Source: DASRAJ01 sp039920305 (GTDB taxonomy: Bacteria; Bacteroidota; Bacteroidia; Chitinophagales; UBA10324). Taken from it: a DNA stretch of 13,203 bases. The position numbers and the translations under genes are program-made. Below the pieces are notes generated by a model. The model made no database searches. It saw only the letters and a program-made list of their open reading frames with translations, and was not told the origin of the DNA. Below, one piece after another: positions 7,873 to 13,203 of this stretch; within the stretch, counting starts at the first letter, position 1; the number at the start of each line of letters is the position of its first letter. Where the stretch lies: NCBI GenBank assembly GCA_039920305.1, contig JBDSEA010000102.1, positions 1 through 13,203 of the forward strand. The letters are read 5' to 3'.

Positions 7873-7918
7873 TTTTGAAAAAATAGAAATGAGGCGCACC
7901 ATGCATGCGCCTCATTTT
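7873..7918 (-). terminator. Rho-independent terminator of the 630-residue T9SS cargo gene
   Basis: A perfect 12-bp stem, AAATGAGGCGCA (7887-7898) with TGCGCCTCATTT (7906-7917), has a 7-base loop (7899-7905). Read on the minus strand the stem is followed by CTATTTTTTC, a T-rich tract. It starts 16 bases after the stop codon at 7934 and lies before the start codon at 7856, so it separates the two minus-strand genes into different transcription units. The plus-strand side is also T-rich, but no plus-strand gene ends here. Confidence 0.85.
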
Positions 7919-7933
7919 CATTGGTTTTGAAAA

Positions 7934-9826
7934 TTATTTGGTAATTGAAATTTTCTGACTGACCCTGTTTGAGCCGTCAGATACTGTAACATTGTAAACA
8001 CCTGTAGTAAGATTGTTCAGGTTCATATTAATAGCTGCATCAGCAGAAACGCCTGCCTGGCTGTAAACTTCCTTTCCAAGCACATCCGTAACACTTACCG
8101 ATACGGTTGATTCATTTGCAAATCCATTGAGGTTAATTGTAAACTCACCTTGTGAAGGATTCGGGAATATATTCATAGGTGTACTTTCACTGCTTTCACC
8201 TGCAAGTCTGAGGGTAGTGGAGCATGTAAGAGTTGCAGATCTACCCGTGTTTCCTGAAGCGCAAATTCCGCGTAGCTGGAAATTATACTGGGTGTTGGGC
8301 AGCAATCCGGTTACTGTATAGCTAAATCCATTGCCCACGCCAATCCAGGGTCCGTAATTAGAAACAGAATTCTTTTTGTAACGCAACTGGTATCCGGAAA
8401 CAAAACCAGCGATATTGCCTGACCAGGTAACAGTGATACTTGTTGAAGTAGCGCTGCAGCTCAGGAGAATAGGAACAGTTTTGCCTACCTTGATCTTTTT
8501 TGAGGTAACTGAACAAAGTCCTCCTTCATCGAATACGGTAACGGTATAAGATCCATTGGTAATACCTGAAAGATCCTGGGTGGTTGCTCCATTAGACCAT
8601 ACGTATGAATAGGGTGCTACTCCACCACTAACATTGATGTCAATCGCACCGGTATTAGGGCAAACCGTATTGCCTACCGTGTTGGTGGTAACAGTTGGTG
8701 AATAGTCAATCTTACCATTCGGGTAGATTGTATTTACAGGATCAAAGTTTGTCCAGTCACCCGCCCATGTGTCTCCGTTAGGATTGAAAGCTCCAATATA
8801 AGAAACTGAAGTCCAGAATCCACCTACATATAAGCTGTTATCAGCAGATGGAAGTGGATTACCTGATGCCGGCTCAAGATCATTGATATCACTTACAGGA
8901 AAATCAGGATTATCCAGTACACCTGAATACTGTGTGCTGTAAACGTTTCCATTACTTGTAAGGTTGGCATTCGCTGCTGCCTCATTAGGATCGCTGGCAG
9001 GGGTGAAGCTGATATAGTTTCCTGAAGATTGCTGAACATAAGAATTCTTAACCTCCGAATTGTTCGCACAATTAGCTATAGTAGAAGACCCGTCAATTAA
9101 AATTCCCAATGGAAAACCCATCATGATGGAATTGTAGACTTTGGCCTTAGTATTCCGGCGGTGGTGAAGACTTTCCTTGAATAAGGAATTAGTTGTAACC
9201 GATGCACCGCCTAATCCTGTTACATTCTGGAAAGTAGGAGCAGTGATGGGGGTATTAGCTGAACCGGTGGGATCATTATCTGATTCAAAAGTTTTAGAAC
9301 CCGAAACGTCTGCCACATTCGGATCGCGCATGCCCACCGCAAACTGCACCTTGCCTACATAACCGTTGTCAGTATCAAAATCATCATCAATTCCGTCATA
9401 AGCAATCAGGTATTTGCAGTTTACCGTTCCGCCGAAGAATTCATATGAGTCATCGTTGGAATAGCTTACTTGAATGTGATCAATCGTAGTTCCGCTTCCA
9501 ACTCCGCCGAATGTAAGTCCATTGATCTCATTATTGGGTGAAAGAGCAATACCAGCAAATTCTATCCTGACAAATTGTAATGTACCGGAGTTATCAAGAT
9601 CATTAGGATTGTTACCGCCACCGTATAAAGTGTTGGGGTTTGGAACAATTCCTTCGATATGACCTGTATCACCAGGCCAGTTGACGGTTGCATAGCCAAG
9701 CAGGACTAAACCACCCCAGTCACCGCGTTTGCGCTGACCGGCAGGCTTAACTGAAGTAAAACGATGTTTGTTTTTGGTTTTTATGAAGTCGCAAAAGTCA
9801 GTGGAAGCTATTGCGGCAATATTCAT
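7934..9826 (-). CDS. T9SS type A cargo protein lacking its N-terminus and signal peptide
   Basis: Read as 630 residues from the ATG at 9826; an in-frame TAA three codons upstream prevents a longer start. Residues about 23-365 belong to a common Bacteroidota secreted family, probably a right-handed beta-helix-like fold: FTSVKPAGQRKRGDWGGLVLLG, DNSGTLQFVRIEFAGIA, INGLTFGGVGSGTTIDHIQVSYS, DDDFDTDNGYVGKVQFAVG, ESDNDPTGS and GDWTNFDPVN are its recurring motifs (some split here by position: 23-44, 78-94, 101-122). Next come an SprB-like repeat (378-447; APYSYVWSNGATTQDLSG, GSYTVTVFD), an FN3 domain (452-538; VTWSGNIAGFVSGYQLRYKK, PNTQYNFQLRG) and a type A sorting domain (548-630; MNIFPNPSQGEFTINL, LTTGVYNVTV, QKISITK). 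Family members normally begin with a signal peptide and 80-110 more residues, including a GT-IIKGD-like segment; here only unrelated MNIAAIASTDFCDF-type sequence precedes the match. It is probably a 5'-truncated or decayed gene and would not be exported as read. Confidence 0.8.
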   Translation of the reverse strand: MNIAAIASTDFCDFIKTKNKHRFTSVKPAGQRKRGDWGGLVLLGYATVNWPGDTGHIEGIVPNPNTLYGGGNNPNDLDNSGTLQFVRIEFAGIALSPNNEINGLTFGGVGSGTTIDHIQVSYSNDDSYEFFGGTVNCKYLIAYDGIDDDFDTDNGYVGKVQFAVGMRDPNVADVSGSKTFESDNDPTGSANTPITAPTFQNVTGLGGASVTTNSLFKESLHHRRNTKAKVYNSIMMGFPLGILIDGSSTIANCANNSEVKNSYVQQSSGNYISFTPASDPNEAAANANLTSNGNVYSTQYSGVLDNPDFPVSDINDLEPASGNPLPSADNSLYVGGFWTSVSYIGAFNPNGDTWAGDWTNFDPVNTIYPNGKIDYSPTVTTNTVGNTVCPNTGAIDINVSGGVAPYSYVWSNGATTQDLSGITNGSYTVTVFDEGGLCSVTSKKIKVGKTVPILLSCSATSTSITVTWSGNIAGFVSGYQLRYKKNSVSNYGPWIGVGNGFSYTVTGLLPNTQYNFQLRGICASGNTGRSATLTCSTTLRLAGESSESTPMNIFPNPSQGEFTINLNGFANESTVSVSVTDVLGKEVYSQAGVSADAAINMNLNNLTTGVYNVTVSDGSNRVSQKISITK

Positions 9827-10244
9827 TCTGCTTTAAGCGATCATCAATAAAGAGCCGTGGAGGCAATGGAAAGTTTACACAGCGAAAAGAAGTTAACGTC
9901 AGAATAACAACTCCATAAGAGTAAGTTGATATCCGGTCAAAATCAATAGCATAACTAAATTTATACGGTTCGTTTCATTATGAAACCGGCATAATCTGCT
10001 ATAAACATTTTACTGATTTGCAGTTCTTTTATAAAATATTGCTCCGCGAGAGGTAGTATTAGAGAAATCCCCATATTGATGAAATAGTATGATGAAGCGG
10101 TGAGGTTAACCCAGGATTCAGACAGGTTTTAATTTAATTGGATTAGAGTTTATTATCAAAAAATGGGGGTTAAATTAACTTTTCAAACAATCACTGGCAC
10201 AATCCTCGCTATTTGATAAATAATTTTACCTAAAATTCCAAACA
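9827..10244. other. 418-base region without a supported gene
   Basis: This is where the missing 5' end of the 630-residue cargo gene should lie, but no minus-strand frame here shows a signal peptide or the family's N-terminal motifs, and all frames carry frequent stops. An imperfect palindrome sits at 9966-9988: TTTCAT-T-ATGAAA (9973-9985), or alternatively CGGTT pairing with AACCG across a bulge. The right end must contain the promoter of the small plus-strand gene at 10245; TAATTTTA at 10221-10228 is one base off the -7 consensus, without a matching -33 box. Nothing else was recognised. Confidence 0.6.
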
Positions 10245-10442
10245 ATGAAAACCAAAATTTTTTCCATTGTTCTCTTATCAGCATTTATGCTTTCAGAAAC
10301 ATCGTGCTTTATAAAAGTACGTGGCAAAAAACCCCGTGCCCATGCTAAGGTGCGTGTCCGGGCTGATGCGCCATTAAAAGACAAGCAACTGCAGGATCAT
10401 GCTTATAGGCCATTTAAAGACGTGCCGGTAATAGCCAACTAA
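10245..10442 (+). CDS. Small basic exported or lipoprotein-like peptide
   Basis: A 65-residue frame, MKTKIFSIVLLSAFMLSETSCF..., with a classical export signal: two lysines, then a hydrophobic core (IFSIVLLSAFML) and a cysteine at position 21. The cysteine context, ETSC, is a weak lipobox because the -3 residue is Glu rather than Leu, so it may be a lipoprotein with an unusual box or a plain secreted peptide. The mature part is strongly basic in its first half (IKVRGKKPRAHAKVRVRAD) and ends KDVPVIAN. I recognise no family. It stands alone between two minus-strand genes and has no visible Shine-Dalgarno sequence, as expected in this phylum. The signal-like start, independent position and stop supported by its own codon structure make a real gene likely; function unknown. 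Confidence 0.6.
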   Translation: MKTKIFSIVLLSAFMLSETSCFIKVRGKKPRAHAKVRVRADAPLKDKQLQDHAYRPFKDVPVIAN

Positions 10443-10541
10443 ATTCCGGTAAGTTGGACATTAAGGATCGGAGCCAACGATAGGAAGGTTAACTTTTAAA
10501 AGCATATTACTTGCTCCATACTAATTGATAAACCCTGCTGT

Positions 10542-13203
10542 CTATTTGACCAGTGTTACGTTTCCTTTCAAGAAACTCGAGCAACTATTACAATCATATT
10601 TGATGTAGTAAGGATACACATCCACTGGCATGCCTTTTCCATTGTATTTACCGTTCCAGCCCTGCCCAGGGTCATGGGTTTCGAAAATTAATTCGCCCCA
10701 GCGATTAAAAATGCTGAAGGTATAATTCAAATTTCCCGAACACTTTATAATCGGTTTGAGTACATCATTCACACCATCACTATTTGGAGAAAAAGCATTT
10801 GATATGTTCACCCCGAAGTTTACGGATTCTATAGTAACCGTTGAATAAATTGAATCAAGGCAACCTTCGGTAGAGGTTACAATTAACTGAATGATATAGG
10901 TTCCGGCATTTTGATATTCATGAATTGGATTTTGCCCATTGCTTTGGGTACTGTCCCCAAAATCCCATTGATACTTAACAACCCCGGTTGAATCACTTAT
11001 AAATTGAACCTGCTGTGGACTGCAGGCATTGTTAACCTGTGAGCTGATAGAAATAACCGGTAATATTTCCATTCCGATCGTTGCAATTAAAGTTTGTGTA
11101 CAACCGTTTGAATCCGTGACAAGCAAATCATAATCACCTGGTGCTAAATCAGTAATATCCTTCGTGGTTTCACCGTTACTCCAAAAATACTGGAATGGAG
11201 GAGTGCCTCCATTTATCGTAATGCTGATGCTGCCATTGTTTCCAAGGCAGGTTGCAATAGTGGTATTGGATGAAATTGTGATGGGCTGAGAAGCAGGCAA
11301 TGTAAATGATTCTGTGTGTGTACATCCTGCCGAGTCAGTAACGGTTACTGCATAGATACCTCCGCACAGACCGGTAATGGTTGCAGTAGTTTCTGAGTTA
11401 CTCCACAAATACGTATAAGGGGGTGTACCATTGTTAGCGATTGCAGTGGCCGAGCCATTGCATGGATTATTGCATGATGGTATTAGTTGTAAAGAAGTAG
11501 CCAAGCCACCAAGAGACCCCGCAATGGTAACTGTATCAATAACCGATACGTTAAAGCATTGTGAAGTATCAGTAACGGTGACTGTATAAATACCCGGACA
11601 AAGATTATTTACAGATGCTGTTTTTTCTCCTGTTGGCTCCCAAAGAAAAGTAAATGCAGCAGAGTCGCAATTATTGTTCGCGGTAACAATGGCACTTCCT
11701 GTGCAGGTACAGGGTGCAGCCGCAACAGTGGTTATATTGATTTCAGGCTGGATACATACCTCCATATTGATGGATGAAATAAATCCCTTCCCGCAAACCA
11801 GTATTTCACCTGCCATATTTCCTGAGCAAATGTCATACACCGGACCGTCAGTAATGGCCGTAGTGAGCTGGTTGAGCAAGGCATCATACTTTACTATCTT
11901 ATCCGATGAGCCTGCATACACACTTCCGCACCGATCAACAAATAGACCGCCGTTGAATAATTCGGATCCATCGGGCAGGTTAACGTTGTTGCCCAATTGT
12001 GCACCGGTAGTTTTATCCCATCGCTTCAGGATATGCCCGTCGCAGGTGTACAGGTAGCAGCCGAGGGCAATCCCATTAAATCCACCATAGTCATTCGGGT
12101 AATAGTCTGCCTGCGTTTCTGACAACGGATATCCATCTGCAACATTAAAGATGGTATTAAGTGAAGAATCGAGTCTTATGATTCTGTTTCCATTGGCAAC
12201 TGATGTTGAAGATGCTTGTAATTCAAGAACATAAAGGTCACCTGTAACTCCTGAATAGTTAATGGACCGTACTTCAACAGCAGAAGTATAAAGAGGAGTA
12301 TAGTTCGAGAAATTTCCATTAGATGTATCAATAGTAAAAATGTTTGTAAAATCATTAATGCTGCTGATGTAACCGAATCCTGCCCCGTATAATGCACCCG
12401 TCCTGCAATTTTGAATAACCCTCCAGCCTTCCATGTTGGGATAAGTATTGTTTTCGGTAGTGTTATTAAAAATCACGGTGCCTGATGGATCAATTTTAGT
12501 GAGATGAGTGCCAATCCATGCACCGTACGTGATGTAGGAGAAGCCGGCTTTCGTAGTAGTAAAATCCCCGGGCCAGCTGGTAGCGTTTGGATAAGTAAAT
12601 GTCCAGAGAAGAAGACCTGACGGATCAAATTTTTTCAGATAGAATGGCTCACCTCCTCCCTGGCAATAAATATTTCCTGCCCCATCAGTTGTAATATCCC
12701 ATCCTGAATTCGTGCCTGAAAAACCAGGGTTAATAGTCCATGGATCAATTATTACTTTCCTCCCCGGGTCATAATTTTCAAGATGAAAACGTATTTCATT
12801 GCCTTGCTGAATGAAGGCGGATATCACTGGTATTGAATCATCAGCATAATAGGTATGCGGAGCATGATCGGTTATGTCACCGGCTCTGGTTGTGAAATGA
12901 ACATTTCCATCCTCATCTGTGAAAATATTTTCAGCACCGGTATATTGCATTTTTATTACTGAAGGATCAGCGCCGGGATGAAGGATAAATGCATATTTCA
13001 TTCCTTCCGTTTCATGAAAACTGTATTCAGCATCAATGCCCGGGTAAATATTTTTGTAAATGAGTTTCTTAAATGCACGGGCAATGATGGTTCCGTTTGT
13101 TTTCTTGTCATCAAGATAGGTGTAGTAATCAACTGTTTTATTTTCTACTTCAATCGCTGCATTTTCATTGGCATTTCCCCAATCCATATGCAGGAAAAAT
13201 GCA
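10542..13203 (-). CDS. Large modular surface protein with SprB repeats, PKD and T9SS type B domain (5' partial)
   Basis: The frame stays open to the right edge, so the start lies outside; the first internal Met in this frame is at 13187 and residue numbers count from it (881 residues). Residues about 1-150 match the N-terminal DUF7948-like region of SBBP-type proteins: NIYPGIDAEY, KYAFILHPGADPSVIKMQY and GRKVIIDPW are typical. Residues 155-475 look like a beta-propeller (repeats such as WDITTDGAGNIYCQGG, LTKIDPSGTVIF, GGLFVDRCGSVYAGSSDKIVKYD). Three SprB-like repeats follow at about 483-556, 562-630 and 635-704 (PPYTYLWSNSETT, PPFQYFWSNGETT, GIYTVTVTD). A PKD domain lies at 711-787 (WDFGDSTQSNGQNPIHEY). 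A CHU_C T9SS type B sorting domain is at 793-881 (NAFSPNSDGVND, FNRWGELIFE, terminal LKGNVTLVK). Predicted to be an outer-membrane-associated or released adhesin-like protein exported by the T9SS. No catalytic motif was seen; no clear terminator follows within the 99 bases to the next gene. Confidence 0.92.
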   Translation of the reverse strand, partial: AFFLHMDWGNANENAAIEVENKTVDYYTYLDDKKTNGTIIARAFKKLIYKNIYPGIDAEYSFHETEGMKYAFILHPGADPSVIKMQYTGAENIFTDEDGNVHFTTRAGDITDHAPHTYYADDSIPVISAFIQQGNEIRFHLENYDPGRKVIIDPWTINPGFSGTNSGWDITTDGAGNIYCQGGGEPFYLKKFDPSGLLLWTFTYPNATSWPGDFTTTKAGFSYITYGAWIGTHLTKIDPSGTVIFNNTTENNTYPNMEGWRVIQNCRTGALYGAGFGYISSINDFTNIFTIDTSNGNFSNYTPLYTSAVEVRSINYSGVTGDLYVLELQASSTSVANGNRIIRLDSSLNTIFNVADGYPLSETQADYYPNDYGGFNGIALGCYLYTCDGHILKRWDKTTGAQLGNNVNLPDGSELFNGGLFVDRCGSVYAGSSDKIVKYDALLNQLTTAITDGPVYDICSGNMAGEILVCGKGFISSINMEVCIQPEINITTVAAAPCTCTGSAIVTANNNCDSAAFTFLWEPTGEKTASVNNLCPGIYTVTVTDTSQCFNVSVIDTVTIAGSLGGLATSLQLIPSCNNPCNGSATAIANNGTPPYTYLWSNSETTATITGLCGGIYAVTVTDSAGCTHTESFTLPASQPITISSNTTIATCLGNNGSISITINGGTPPFQYFWSNGETTKDITDLAPGDYDLLVTDSNGCTQTLIATIGMEILPVISISSQVNNACSPQQVQFISDSTGVVKYQWDFGDSTQSNGQNPIHEYQNAGTYIIQLIVTSTEGCLDSIYSTVTIESVNFGVNISNAFSPNSDGVNDVLKPIIKCSGNLNYTFSIFNRWGELIFETHDPGQGWNGKYNGKGMPVDVYPYYIKYDCNSCSSFLKGNVTLVK

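Noticed and set aside
10453..10478. GTTGG and CCAAC as a terminator between 10442 and 10542
   Set aside because: A 5-bp stem with a 16-base loop and no T-run is too weak to call.
11674..12057. A 127-codon open frame on the plus strand inside the large minus-strand protein gene
   Set aside because: It is antisense to clear beta-propeller and repeat coding sequence, has no signal or domain features, and its composition is that of a shadow frame.
1..13203. CRISPR array, tRNA, rRNA, insertion sequence or phage genes
   Set aside because: No regularly spaced direct repeats, tRNA-like cloverleaf, transposase or integrase motifs, or terminal inverted repeats were seen on reading both strands.

Overview
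The window looks like chromosomal DNA from a member of the Bacteroidota (Bacteroidetes), probably a free-living or environmental lineage. The evidence is protein architecture: four of the seven genes encode secreted proteins whose C-termini are type IX secretion system (T9SS) sorting domains. These are two of the CHU_C / gliding-motility (type B) kind and two or more of the short type A kind. They are combined with PKD domains, SprB-like repeats, FN3 domains and a CarboxypepD_reg-like domain. Start sites lack Shine-Dalgarno sequences, which is usual for this phylum. No ribosomal or other marker gene allows a finer assignment.

Layout, left to right. A small secreted CarboxypepD_reg-like protein (38-667, minus) is divergent from a 713-residue PKD/SprB-repeat surface protein (850-2991, plus). 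A complete UDP-GlcNAc 2-epimerase of the non-hydrolysing WecB type follows (3050-4123, minus); it is the only cytoplasmic enzyme and the only gene with a confident function. It is divergent from a secreted protein with a possible alpha/beta-hydrolase core and a type A sorting domain (4298-6376, plus). Next is a minus-strand block: a YD-repeat-like T9SS cargo split into two reading frames (6509-7856) with a strong terminator behind it, then a 630-residue T9SS cargo that has lost its N-terminus and signal peptide (7934-9826), also with a strong terminator. After 418 bases with no supported gene comes a 65-residue basic exported or lipoprotein-like peptide (10245-10442, plus). The window ends in a large modular surface protein (10542 to the right edge, minus) with a DUF7948-like N-terminal region, a beta-propeller-like region, three SprB-like repeats, a PKD domain and a CHU_C domain. 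Its 5' end lies outside the window.

The genes do not form an evident pathway. They are mostly single-gene units in alternating orientations, and the common theme is cell-surface or secreted proteins exported by a T9SS encoded elsewhere. No T9SS machinery, mobile-element gene, tRNA, rRNA or CRISPR array was seen. I did not find a convincing new multi-gene system. The most notable points are the frameshifted gene, the signal-peptide-less cargo gene, and the unassigned secreted hydrolase-like protein.
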